Below, piece by piece: positions 36,130 to 45,116 of a stretch of DNA of 64,000 nt; the first letter of the stretch is position 1, and every line of letters begins with the position of its first letter. The stretch is taken from contig NZ_MCIF01000002.1 of the NCBI RefSeq assembly GCF_003268475.1, positions 3,952,671 to 4,016,670 on the forward strand, given 5' to 3'. A program made the position numbers and the translations under genes. A model generated the notes under the pieces. That model was not told where the DNA came from. It did no database searches and worked only from the letters and a program-made list of their open reading frames with translations. The DNA comes from Thermogemmatispora tikiterensis (GTDB lineage Bacteria; Chloroflexota; Ktedonobacteria; Ktedonobacterales; Ktedonobacteraceae).

Positions 36130-39100
36130 TCAAGCCGACGGGAGGACGGCCTGCCAGTCCTCGGGGGTGACCGCCTGTTCGAGTTCTCCTATCAGGGTCA
36201 AAGTTTGCAGGCTGACGGCCACGACCTGCTTGAGCAGGCGGACGATGTAATCGGGATCGGTGGGCCGGTTGGGGTCAAGGACGATGCCGCTGTGCGGGTC
36301 GCGGCGGAGCTGATACTGCTCCAGGACCCACTCCAGGGCCGAGCGGTTGCCCAGAACGTAGCGGAAGCAGTCCGGCGGTATGTCGGCCAGAGTCAGGCCG
36401 GGACTGACCTGGATGGTGCGCCGGTCGGGGCTGAGACGCAGGCGCTCGATGCGGCGGTTGTCGCGGTAGCTGAAGCGTTCGTCTTCGATCTCGCGCAGAG
36501 GATGGGGATCAACCTGCTCGTAGTGAATGTGCAGGTCGAGGAGCTGCCGGCCCAGGCTGGCGGCAGCCCAGAAGGCTTCGTCACGGCGCAGCAGAGGAAT
36601 GCGTGGCAGCTCGTGCTTGAGCCGCTCGGCGTAGCGCTCGCGGTAGGCCGGATGGTGCAGGATGGCATAAGTGTAGTAGAAGAGGTCCCATTTGCTGACT
36701 TCGGGACCATAGTGACGCTGGAAGATGGCCAGGGCGCCATCGGTGATGTTCTCCTGCCGGCTGCCAGCGTTGCTGTAGACGTAGAAGGGGAAGCACTGGA
36801 TCTTTTCGAAGGCCAGGTCAAGATCGGCGATGTGGTTGGTAGCCAGACAGCCAAAGAGCTTGCGGTTGCCTGGCCCGGGAACGCAGATGAGACGGTTCTC
36901 CTCTTCACTGGCCGGAGTGGGGAAGTAGCGTGGCTGAAGATAGACATTATTATTAAGCAAGCTATCCAGATAGAGGAACAGTTGCGTGAAAGGGCGATAG
37001 AGGCTGAGTCGCAGGTGGCTGGGATCGAAAGATGCCTTCTTGCCATGCTGAAGAGCTATTTTGAGGTCACTACTCCATTTAATCTGGCGCTCATCGTTGA
37101 GTAAGAAACGATCAAGCGGAATGGTTTTATCTGTGCGCTGCTGCCAGCGAATAAGCTCGCTGTTGTAAGTCTCGATCAGGCGCTTGACTTTCTGTTCAAG
37201 CGTCGCAGGCTGGAAATCATAGACCCAGAAATCGCGATTGGTCTTCACTCCGCTCGAGTAAGAGAGGAAGAGGACAGGCTCAGAGCTAAAGCCATGCTTG
37301 CTCTCTTTGGTTCCCAGGGGCAGAAAGGTGTCCCACTCAGGGGCTGACGCCTGATCCAGCCAGCGCCGGGAGGTGACCGGCTGCAGTTGTTGCCAGGGGA
37401 TCTGTCCCATGCTGCGCTTCTCGCGCAGAAAGCTCAGCTTCTCCTCCTTGCGCCAGTCCTCGGGGACGCGATAATAGAAGAGGCAGCGCTCGCGATGGCG
37501 GGATGAACGAATCGCCAGAGTGATGCCGACACCGACCCGAATGCCAAAGACATTATGGGTTGTGCCCGAGAGGCGGGGATTGCGGCGTACGTTGCCGTGC
37601 AGGTCGAGATGATAGATGTGGGTGAAGTCCTGCAGGAGATGGTGACGCATGCCGTCAAAGGCAAACTGGTCGATGAAGGAGTTGTTGGAGACAAAGCAGA
37701 CGATGCCGTCGCGGCCCCGCAGGCGATCGCTGGCCCAGCGGAAGAAGCGCACGTAGGCATCGTAGAGCATATTGCGGTTAGTGGCCTGGGAATCCCTGAC
37801 GTAGGTCTCGCGGATGCGCTGGTCGAGGAGCTGGTAGGGGCGATTTTTGTTGTTCTCGTTCTCGCGCTTCTGGCCGACGTTGTAGGGCGGATTGCCGATG
37901 ATGACCATGATCTCGGCCTCTTTCTCGCGCAGCACGCGCTGCGTGTTCTCCTCAACAAAGTAAAGCCGCGGCTGGGTCACCACCGTAGCGCCGTTGCTTT
38001 GGACGCGCTCGGCCAGCTCCAGCGTGTCGACGAAACAGATGCCCGGAAAGGGCTCGTATTCCCCCATGCGCTCATAGTAGGCGTGCTCGATGTTGAGCGA
38101 AGCGATATAGTAGGCGAGCAGCATGATCTCATTGCAGAACAGATCTTCAGTATATTTCTGGCGCAGAGCACTGCGGGGAAGGCGCTTCAGGATATTGACC
38201 ACAAAATTGCCAGTGCCGGTACAGGGGTCGAGGATCTTGACACCGGACGTGGCTAGCGAACAGCCAAACTCGCGCTGCAGAGCCTCGTCGACGCTGGCGA
38301 CCATGAAGTCGACGATCTCCTGCGGGGTGTAGACGATGCCGTACGTATCGGCCTGTTTGACCGAGAAACCCTGAAAGAAGCGCTCATAGACGGTATTCAG
38401 GAAACGCTGACGCTCGGTCCAGTCACGAATGCTGCGCGCCGCTTCCTCAATGGCCAGATAGAAGTGATCGAGCGAGCGCAGGAAATCTTGACGATTAAAG
38501 GCCCGGCTGGTGAGGGCGCGGATAACCTGCTCGATCTGGGCGGCGATGACGTTGCGGCTGACGAAATCCGGGTTATCAAAGACTGTGCGGAAAAGTCGCT
38601 CGGTGAGCAGGTGCTGCACGAGCATTTCGGTAATTTCAGCCTGGCTGATCTGCGGATTAAGGTTGCTGCGGCAAAGAGTAGTAAAGTTGTTGAGCGCCGT
38701 GATGAAGGCGCGGTTCTGGCTCGCCTCCTGCTCGATGATCTGCAGGAGGCGAGCCGCCAGCTCGGGAATGCGGTCCTGAAACTCCTCAACAGCAGCCTCA
38801 AAACGAGCGATCTGCGGCTCGCTGTAGGTCAGAAAGCGGGTCAGGAGGTCGCGCAGCTCGCTGTCGTCGTCCAGATTGAAGAGAAGGCGCTGACCGTCCT
38901 GGTAGAGGATAGCCCGCCGGCTGTTCTCGAAGAGGGTGTTGCGCAGGGGATAGCCGGCCTCAATTTTGCGCTGAACTTCGCGTTCGAGGTCGAGATGGGG
39001 CGCCTTGGCCTCCCAGAGGCCGCGAATGAAGAACTCGTTGACGTCGCGCAGGACCCCGTCGGGACGGAGGCCGTTGGGCAGGGTCTGCTCCGGGATCAGC

Positions 39101-39792
39101 TTGAGATTGACAGCGCTGGCGGTCTCCTCTAACAGGCGCTGGAAAGCGGTGCGCAAGGCCAGCTCGTGGCTGGCGAAGCCCTCGTACGAGCGGAGCTGCT
39201 TGCGGTAGCGCTCGATGGCGCGCTTCAGCAGGGCGGGCGTGAGCGCGGCAGGTGTGCTGATCAGGACCTCAGTGGACACGGACGACGACCCCTTTCTGTG
39301 AGCGTGCTGTTGTGCTCTATTATACACGCGCTGGTCTTCCTGCTCCATCAGATGCTCGATCACCCGCCGCAGTCCTCCAACAACTTCGGCAAAGGCAGCG
39401 TCCTGGTTGGCCCAGGCCGAGATGGGCCGGGCGTTGCCCGGCAGAGCCTGGAGATGGGCGAAAGGGGCATCTTCCCAGAGGACAGGCCGCAGGAGGATCG
39501 GCACAACCTGTGCCTGGCCGAGCCGCTGGCGCTCCAGGGCGCGCTGCATTTCGACGCCGTAGCAGTAGTCGGAAGCCATGAAGGCCGGACTGATCAGCAA
39601 GAGAATGAGCTGAGCCTCCTCCAGTTGCTGGCGAATGACGCGCCGCCAGTCACTGCCCGCGAGGATGGCCCCATCGTGCCATGTCTCCAGCAGACCCTGA
39701 CGCTGCAACAGAGCCAGGTGCTGCTCTAGCCGCTCCAGATAAGGGCGGTCGGCCCGCGCATATACGTAGAAGAGCTTTATTGGCGTCGCCAT
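36130..39792 (-). CDS. TIR-nuclease-methylase-specificity fusion (type ISP-like restriction enzyme)
   Basis: 1220 residues, four parts. (1) TIR domain, 1-145: LFYVYARADRPYLERL, WHDGAILAGSDW and the putative NAD-hydrolase Glu E81 in DYCYGVEM. (2) PD-(D/E)XK nuclease, about 185-300: D245 in LRPDGVL and E261/K263 in WEAKAP. (3) Gamma-class N6-adenine methylase, about 400-800: SAM motif DPCTGTGNF (522-530) and catalytic NPPY (633-636). (4) A C-terminal target-recognition domain of the type ISP kind, ending with LGNRSALEWVLEQYQ and DPNRPTDPDYIV. Normal type ISP enzymes carry a helicase between nuclease and methylase; none is present here. The ATG has GAGGAG seven bases upstream. It lies 46 bases behind a Cro/C1-type regulator, and a separate HsdR-like translocase is nearby. 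Confidence 0.88.
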   Translation of the reverse strand: MATPIKLFYVYARADRPYLERLEQHLALLQRQGLLETWHDGAILAGSDWRRVIRQQLEEAQLILLLISPAFMASDYCYGVEMQRALERQRLGQAQVVPILLRPVLWEDAPFAHLQALPGNARPISAWANQDAAFAEVVGGLRRVIEHLMEQEDQRVYNRAQQHAHRKGSSSVSTEVLISTPAALTPALLKRAIERYRKQLRSYEGFASHELALRTAFQRLLEETASAVNLKLIPEQTLPNGLRPDGVLRDVNEFFIRGLWEAKAPHLDLEREVQRKIEAGYPLRNTLFENSRRAILYQDGQRLLFNLDDDSELRDLLTRFLTYSEPQIARFEAAVEEFQDRIPELAARLLQIIEQEASQNRAFITALNNFTTLCRSNLNPQISQAEITEMLVQHLLTERLFRTVFDNPDFVSRNVIAAQIEQVIRALTSRAFNRQDFLRSLDHFYLAIEEAARSIRDWTERQRFLNTVYERFFQGFSVKQADTYGIVYTPQEIVDFMVASVDEALQREFGCSLATSGVKILDPCTGTGNFVVNILKRLPRSALRQKYTEDLFCNEIMLLAYYIASLNIEHAYYERMGEYEPFPGICFVDTLELAERVQSNGATVVTQPRLYFVEENTQRVLREKEAEIMVIIGNPPYNVGQKRENENNKNRPYQLLDQRIRETYVRDSQATNRNMLYDAYVRFFRWASDRLRGRDGIVCFVSNNSFIDQFAFDGMRHHLLQDFTHIYHLDLHGNVRRNPRLSGTTHNVFGIRVGVGITLAIRSSRHRERCLFYYRVPEDWRKEEKLSFLREKRSMGQIPWQQLQPVTSRRWLDQASAPEWDTFLPLGTKESKHGFSSEPVLFLSYSSGVKTNRDFWVYDFQPATLEQKVKRLIETYNSELIRWQQRTDKTIPLDRFLLNDERQIKWSSDLKIALQHGKKASFDPSHLRLSLYRPFTQLFLYLDSLLNNNVYLQPRYFPTPASEEENRLICVPGPGNRKLFGCLATNHIADLDLAFEKIQCFPFYVYSNAGSRQENITDGALAIFQRHYGPEVSKWDLFYYTYAILHHPAYRERYAERLKHELPRIPLLRRDEAFWAAASLGRQLLDLHIHYEQVDPHPLREIEDERFSYRDNRRIERLRLSPDRRTIQVSPGLTLADIPPDCFRYVLGNRSALEWVLEQYQLRRDPHSGIVLDPNRPTDPDYIVRLLKQVVAVSLQTLTLIGELEQAVTPEDWQAVLPSA

Positions 39793-39838
39793 CTTCACAC
39801 TCCTCGCTGCTGCTCATGGCTCAGCTCAGATCGCGCTT

Positions 39839-40141
39839 CTACTGCGACGTGCGGTCGCTCTCCTGCTCTTCCTCCTCTATCTGAGGCCGTTCTTGCTCCT
39901 CTCCCCCCAGCCCCATCCGCTTCTGCCAGATCAAGGGCGCTGTCGGCTTGTACTCGATGAGTTCCGCCGGCGTCACCTCTAAGGCCCAACAAAGCTTGTC
40001 TAAGGTGTCCGAGTCTATGATAGCGCTCGGATCGCGGAAAATTTTCCGCACCGTCCGATAATCAACATCTGCTAGCTTCGCTAGTTGACTCATACTGATC
40101 TTCTTCTGTTCAGCTATCTCTCTTAATCGCAGACGTATCAT
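39839..40141 (-). CDS. Cro/C1-type transcriptional regulator
   Basis: 100 residues. The N-terminal HTH (about 4-65: LREIAEQKKISMSQLAKLA, then VDYRTVRKIFRDP and LCWALEVTPAELIEY) is a clear XRE fold. The C-terminal 30 residues are Glu/Gln-rich. Controller proteins of this type commonly time the expression of restriction-modification genes; this one lies directly upstream of the TIR-methylase gene on the same strand. The AT-rich region just upstream carries an inverted repeat and a direct repeat that could be its operators. Confidence 0.88.
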   Translation of the reverse strand: MIRLRLREIAEQKKISMSQLAKLADVDYRTVRKIFRDPSAIIDSDTLDKLCWALEVTPAELIEYKPTAPLIWQKRMGLGGEEQERPQIEEEEQESDRTSQ

Positions 40142-40192
40142 GCCAATGCCCTATAGCCATGTCCTTAGAGGGAGTGTAGCAGATTCCCAGAC

Positions 40193-40222
40193 TTGACAGC
40201 AGTGACAGTGTGGTATACACTG
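40193..40222 (+). promoter_or_regulatory. Promoter overlapped by an inverted repeat, candidate controller operator
   Basis: TTGACA (40193-40198), a 17-base spacer and TACACT (40216-40221) read toward the small acidic gene. An inverted repeat CAGTGT-ggtat-ACACTG (40206-40222) covers the spacer and the -10 box, so a bound repressor would block polymerase. Confidence 0.5.
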
Positions 40223-40235
40223 TAGAGGTAAGCTT

Positions 40236-40274
40236 TATAGAGTTAGCTACAAAAGATATCTCTATAGAGCTAGC
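40236..40274. repeat. Direct repeat, possible second operator
   Basis: TATAGAGTTAGC (40236-40247) and TATAGAGCTAGC (40263-40274) differ at one base and start 27 bases apart. The second copy overlaps the palindrome CTCTATAGAG. They lie between the regulator and the small gene. Confidence 0.45.
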
Positions 40275-40396
40275 ATTAAAATCATAGAATCATCTGCTAT
40301 ATAGCCAGTGAGCAAAGCTGAGCCGGCGGTGTCAGATCAGGTCAGGGGGCCGGACTGAGCCGGGCCAGCTTCAGTGCAGGAAGGAGGACGGACGCC

Positions 40397-40687
40397 ATGT
40401 CTGGCAGCGAAGAAGGGCATGAGGAGAAGCGTCATGTTGAGCAGCCAGAGACGGACCAGGAAATTGAGCAGTTGAAGGCCCAGCTGGCCCAGGAGTATGC
40501 GCAGGCGCTGCGGGCCGGCGAGCGCGATGCTGCCCCTTCCTATGAGACCTACGAGCGCCTGGCGGAGGTGGCTGGCGATCGCCAGGCCAGCCTCATCCTC
40601 AAAGAAGTTATTGAGGCTGTTGAGCGCCGCATCTACGGTCTCCTGCTGCTGGAGGGACCGGCCCAGGGAATCGAGCACACCCACTAA
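40397..40687 (+). CDS. Small acidic protein of unknown function in the restriction locus
   Basis: 96 residues, very rich in Glu, Gln and Ala. About 35 charged residues lead into a predicted helical bundle (LKAQLAQEYAQALR; LAEVAGDRQASLILKEVIEAVERRIYGLLLLEG). AAGGAGG lies 11 bases before the ATG, and a promoter with an overlapping operator lies about 175 bases upstream. It is transcribed against its neighbours and converges on the HsdR-like gene. I know no homologue. Size, charge and place would fit a regulator, inhibitor or immunity-type partner, but this is speculation. Confidence 0.7.
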   Translation: MSGSEEGHEEKRHVEQPETDQEIEQLKAQLAQEYAQALRAGERDAAPSYETYERLAEVAGDRQASLILKEVIEAVERRIYGLLLLEGPAQGIEHTH

Positions 40688-40832
40688 GCGCAGCCGAGGG
40701 AGGAACAGCAAGACGAAAGGGAGCAAGCCGCCCGTCGCGCTCGCCGGGGTCGAGAGCAAGACCCGGCTGGCGCGGCGAGCGGCTCAACCAGAGAGAGGAG
40801 AGGAAAACATCGATCGGCGTGCTGTGCCGCCC

Positions 40833-43800
40833 TCAGTGCTCCGCTGAGGGCCTGGCCGGGCCCCACCGATCTGGGGGGCGATCGCTATCTGCCTGAGTAG
40901 AGTCGCCGGGCTGGGCGCTGCCGGAGCGCTGTCGCGAGCGCGACCCCGTCGCTTTCTCATCTGGCTGCTGGCTTCCTGTTGCGGGCGGGTCAAGCAGGGA
41001 GCGTACAAAGTGCAACAGCTCGGCGGGATACTCCTCCCAGGGAGCCTGACCGCTCTCGTACTTGTGTTGCAGCTTCTCCAGATGTGCCAGTGCCTCAGCG
41101 CAGCGTGGCTGATGGCTGCTCATGAGCTGTAGATTCCAGGTCAGAAGGCTGCGCAGTTGCTCGGCCTTCAGCAGTGGCGTCTGGCTCTTCTTGAGCAGCG
41201 TCGCCAGGCGTGAGAAGCTCACGCGCTGCAAGTCTAGGGTGCTCAACGAGGGCTTACCGCTGCTGCTCGCGGCCTCCATCTTGCCCCTCCTTCCGTAACG
41301 CGCCGTCTGACTCTCTTCGGCTACCAGTCCGGCCACAGCATGCGGACGATCCAACAGCTCGTCCAGACTGCGGCAGTGTTGCGCGCGGCGCATAATGCGG
41401 GCCACCAACCCCAGGGCCTCGACCGCTCCCCTGAAAGGCGGCGCCGCCTTATCGGGTTGCAGGGCTGCATAGAGCGCCTCGATACGCTTCACCTGGGCAA
41501 AAAAGGCCTGACGCAGCTCGTTTCCCTTGAGCAAGCGATCAGCCGCCTGGCGAGCAGCACCGTCGGGCCGCCGCTCCTCGCTAGCTGCCAGCAGCGCGGA
41601 GACCTCGACGCCATGACGGGCACAGAAATCCAGTGTCTCCCCGAGCGTCTTCTCCAGCTCCGCCGCCAGCCGATGCTTCTCCTGAATAGCGCTCACCTCA
41701 GCGACGGGCGCTTCGTGTAGTTCGCGGCTGGCCCGGCGGCGGAGACGCCAGGACTGGGGGAGCACGCGCTCAGCGGCCCGGGCATAGCGCTGTTGCAACG
41801 TAGAGAGCTGCGGCCAGTGCCCGATATAGTCGACCACCAGACCACAGACCTTCTCGTCATCATAGACACGGTTGACGGCAGTCAGGGCAGCCAGCAGCGT
41901 TGGACCCTGCAAAGGACGATCGAGATAGAGCGTTGCCAGCGCCGGGGTAGCCAGACTGGCCAGCCAGGGATCACAGCTAAAGAGCAGGCGGAGCGGATCG
42001 TTCACATCGTGGAAGCGAGCGACCAGGTCCTCATTGCGCAAGCGCTCGTGATGGGAACGGATCTCGACCGTTTCGAAGTAGGCGCGGCCCGGCGTATCGT
42101 TGAAGTCAGCAAAGCGGCGATAGTCATCGGGCGACGGAGAAACGAGCACAGCCATCTCCGTTGGCCTGTAGTAGGCCAGAAGTTCATCCAGCACAGCCCG
42201 ACGGCGCCAGTCGAAGGTTTCATCTCGCTCCCGCTGCAGCCGACGCAGCATACGCTCCCAGAGGGAACGCACCCGCTTATAGAGGCGCACGGCAGTGATC
42301 TTATCGATCGTCAGCACCAGGGCCTTGGCGCGATGGCCCCGGGCGGACCAATGTTCGACCAGATCGCGAGCCACCAGATCGAGGCGCTCGGGATGAGTCA
42401 GCAGCGCGTAGGGAGTGCGCAGGCGTTGAGCCAGCTCCTCTTGATACTCACTGCAGGGGCCAGCGGCCTCAGCCAGCTGCTGCATAGCCTCGGCAAAGCC
42501 GGGCGGAGTCTGCGCACCCAGCAAGGCGCTGCGATCCTCGTAGTAGACTGGCAGAATAGTGCCATCGGCGAGCGCTTGAGCGCAGGAATAGCCACTAAGG
42601 TAGGGGCCGAAGAGGCTGCGCAGCGCCGGCTCCTGATCCTCGCGGCAGGGAGTCGCCGTTAGCCCGAGAAAAGCCGCGGCGGGCAGCGCCTGACGCATCC
42701 GCTGCAGCTGCTCCAGCGTGCAGGTCTGCAGCTCGTCAACAAGCACCAGCAGGTCCGTACGCAGCGAAAGCGGCTCAGGACTCTCGAAGGCCGAAGGCAG
42801 AGCGAAATAGAGAGGAGGAGGGGCAGAACGGCCCGGGCCCGGGGTGGGCCGCTCCAGCAGGCGTTGCAGCTCGCCAGCTGTCGTCACGGGCATTGTGCCC
42901 GATTTCTCTTCCCTTGTCAGCAGGCCCCAGTCCGTCAGCGAGCGCACGAGCTGTCGCCAGAGATCCTCGTGGCCGGTCACCAACAGGCAGGTTGGCCCTG
43001 GCTCATCGTCCTGGCGCAGCACCTTTTGCAGCAGAAAGGCCAGCGTATAGCTCTTGCCGCTGCCATGTGCCTGCCAGAGCAGCCCCAGTCGGCCCCGTAA
43101 AGCTCCGGCCTCGCGCAGACGGGCGTAGGCCGCATTCACCGCCAGGTACTGATGATTGCGGGCGACAATCTTAGCGGGCCGTGGCGTCCTGGAGAAGAGT
43201 GTGAAGTGCTTGACAAGATCAAGAAAGCGCTCAGGCTGGCAGGTGGCGTAGAGCGCTGTCTCTAGCGTGCAGTCCTCTGGCCCATCTTCGCCCGAGAGGC
43301 GTTTCCAGGGAGTCAGCTGTGGCCAGCGGCTGTCAACGCTGCCCACGCGGTTCAAAGGACCGTTGGAGAGAAGCACAAGAGCGTTATACCATACGAGCTG
43401 CGGCAGTTCACTGCGATAGCACTGTAGATAGTGCTGATAGAGCTGCTCCAGTGGTTCGATGCCGATGACAAACAGCAGGAGCGGGAGACCGTTGACGAAA
43501 CCAACCAGGGGAAGACAGAGCGGGCCACAGCGCCCCTGCACCCAGTAGTTCGAGATCAATCGCCAGTCGTTGGCGGCGGGATGTTGCCAGTCGATAAGGC
43601 GCAGGGTCGAGGAAGCGCCGACCTCCCTTCTCGGAGCCAAGACCGAAGCCAGGCTGCTGGGGCGTCGGCGGCCCGGCTGAGCTTTGGAGAGAGCGCTTGA
43701 TGGCCCCTCATCGTTCAGTGCTACACCATCGCGCAGCAGATGATGGATTTCGCGATTCGCCGCCAGGGGGTGCAGCGCGTCGCGGTGGCGCGTCAGGAGG

Positions 43801-44024
43801 GCACAGGCATAGGCAATCTGTTCTGCGCTGGCCTCGGGATTCAAACGCTGCAGAGCCGTGCGGAGAGGTTCAAGTAGCACCACCTCCTCAGCGCTGCCGC
43901 GCCCAGTGATATCGTAGTTGCCTGCTCCCTCGGCTGAAGCATCCTGGTGGCAATATCCCATCTGCTCCAGGGCGTGGATGGCCCGGGAAACCACGATGTT
44001 TTTGATGGCTTGTGGAAACTCCAT
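40833..44024 (-). CDS. HsdR-like translocase with decayed nuclease motif
   Basis: 1063 residues related to the restriction subunit of type I systems. The N-terminal HsdR region is recognisable by LRLIDWQHPAANDW (about 141-154) and FVNGLPLLLF (176-185). The nuclease signature that normally surrounds it (RPDIVLF ... VVIELK) has become LPLVGF ... LFVIGI, so the catalytic Asp, Glu and Lys are gone. The motor is intact: Walker A WQAHGSGKS (317-325), DExx box VLVDELQ (about 427-433) and LTATP (455-459). A helical C-terminal part (about 760-1063) ends in a charged, disordered tail. AAGG lies seven bases before the ATG. It probably supplies DNA translocation for the TIR-nuclease-methylase protein. 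Confidence 0.82.
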   Translation of the reverse strand: MEFPQAIKNIVVSRAIHALEQMGYCHQDASAEGAGNYDITGRGSAEEVVLLEPLRTALQRLNPEASAEQIAYACALLTRHRDALHPLAANREIHHLLRDGVALNDEGPSSALSKAQPGRRRPSSLASVLAPRREVGASSTLRLIDWQHPAANDWRLISNYWVQGRCGPLCLPLVGFVNGLPLLLFVIGIEPLEQLYQHYLQCYRSELPQLVWYNALVLLSNGPLNRVGSVDSRWPQLTPWKRLSGEDGPEDCTLETALYATCQPERFLDLVKHFTLFSRTPRPAKIVARNHQYLAVNAAYARLREAGALRGRLGLLWQAHGSGKSYTLAFLLQKVLRQDDEPGPTCLLVTGHEDLWRQLVRSLTDWGLLTREEKSGTMPVTTAGELQRLLERPTPGPGRSAPPPLYFALPSAFESPEPLSLRTDLLVLVDELQTCTLEQLQRMRQALPAAAFLGLTATPCREDQEPALRSLFGPYLSGYSCAQALADGTILPVYYEDRSALLGAQTPPGFAEAMQQLAEAAGPCSEYQEELAQRLRTPYALLTHPERLDLVARDLVEHWSARGHRAKALVLTIDKITAVRLYKRVRSLWERMLRRLQRERDETFDWRRRAVLDELLAYYRPTEMAVLVSPSPDDYRRFADFNDTPGRAYFETVEIRSHHERLRNEDLVARFHDVNDPLRLLFSCDPWLASLATPALATLYLDRPLQGPTLLAALTAVNRVYDDEKVCGLVVDYIGHWPQLSTLQQRYARAAERVLPQSWRLRRRASRELHEAPVAEVSAIQEKHRLAAELEKTLGETLDFCARHGVEVSALLAASEERRPDGAARQAADRLLKGNELRQAFFAQVKRIEALYAALQPDKAAPPFRGAVEALGLVARIMRRAQHCRSLDELLDRPHAVAGLVAEESQTARYGRRGKMEAASSSGKPSLSTLDLQRVSFSRLATLLKKSQTPLLKAEQLRSLLTWNLQLMSSHQPRCAEALAHLEKLQHKYESGQAPWEEYPAELLHFVRSLLDPPATGSQQPDEKATGSRSRQRSGSAQPGDSTQADSDRPPDRWGPARPSAEH

Positions 44025-45116
44025 GATATGACCTTCTTCTACCAGTACCAGCGCATCCTCTCACCATGAATATCTGCATAGGTGCGGTGTCACTGGCTGT
44101 GAACTTGATGCAACGCTCGGGCCGTCCGAGGCGCCAGGTTTCTCCTTGCCTCCGCGTGGAAGGCAGGGAGAAGATGAGACCTCAGAAAAGCGCCCAGGCG
44201 CTGAAGCCAGGGCATGGGCCGGCCCGAGGCTGCCCTCGGCTGTGCGCAAATCGAAATCATCGAAGACCCCTGCTTCAAGCAAGCGGGGGAAGTGCATCAA
44301 AGTAATCAATGCAAAAAATTGCGTTCATAAATGAGATGGCCGGACTTACCCACCAAAGAGACCGGGAGAAAGCACGGTCGCAGGTCCTGGGGATAGGTTC
44401 AGGTGCTGGCTCTGCCTCTGGCCGCCTGCTCTGTGGCTCTAAGTACCTGGCCAGCCTTCTGGCCTGCGCCAGCCAATCAAACGGCTGCCTCACTCTGCAG
44501 CCCTGGCCGGCCCGGGCCAGTTCCAGCACGCTGCAGGCCATCCTGCCAGGCATCAGGGGTTAATTCCCTCCTAGCCATATACCACGTCCTTCCTTCTACC
44601 ACTGCTGGAGCCTTTGCTTCTGCCAACCTGCCTCTGATCAGGTGGCGAGCAGCGGCTCGCGCCTTTGTCCGCATCGAGATCTTGCCTGTTTGTCTGTTTG
44701 CTTATATCCAGGAGCAACGGGCTGCCAGGTCGAGGCGGTCATGGCAAGCAGGCACTGATCAGAGGAAGCGGGCCGTCTCGCCCTGGCCTGCCCTCATGTT
44801 GCTACTATATAGACGAACCTGGCAAGATCCTATCAAACAAAAGAAGGGTATCTAGAAGACAAAAGGACCTTTTGCCGGGTCCTGCAGTGAGCTTGTGTAA
44901 TGATACACAAGACAAGCAACAGCATCCCCAGATCGAACGAGGCAGCAGAGACTGTCAACCGAGGCAAACAGAACTGTTCTCCTGACCAGTATCGGCGACC
45001 TGGTCCTGTGCTATACTCTCCCAATACGGCAGGCAGGTGGCCAGCAACGAAGTAGGGGGGCCTGTTCAACCAGGGCACAACCTCAGACGGAGAAGCAACA
45101 GGGAGTAGCAACAACG
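44025..45116. other. Long intergenic region, no gene recognised
   Basis: 1092 bases. Open frames on the plus strand (about 44309-44855) overlap each other in different frames, lack ribosome binding sites and have Pro/Ala/Ser-rich translations, so I do not call them. The only clear element is the palindrome at 44892-44911. Confidence 0.45.
44892..44911. promoter_or_regulatory. 20-base palindrome upstream of an ABC exporter, candidate operator
   Basis: Perfect eight-base arms CTTGTGTA and TACACAAG around ATGA, about 205 bases before the exporter start. The size and symmetry fit a TetR- or MarR-type binding site; a short hairpin is also possible. Confidence 0.4.

Noticed and set aside
37555..38256. 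Plus-strand frame of 233 codons, Val/Ala-rich
   Set aside because: It is antisense to the methylase domain. The hydrophobic look comes from the complementary codons.
44309..44855. Overlapping plus-strand frames in the 1.1-kb gap
   Set aside because: They compete in different frames, lack ribosome sites and have Pro/Ala/Ser-rich translations without a fold.
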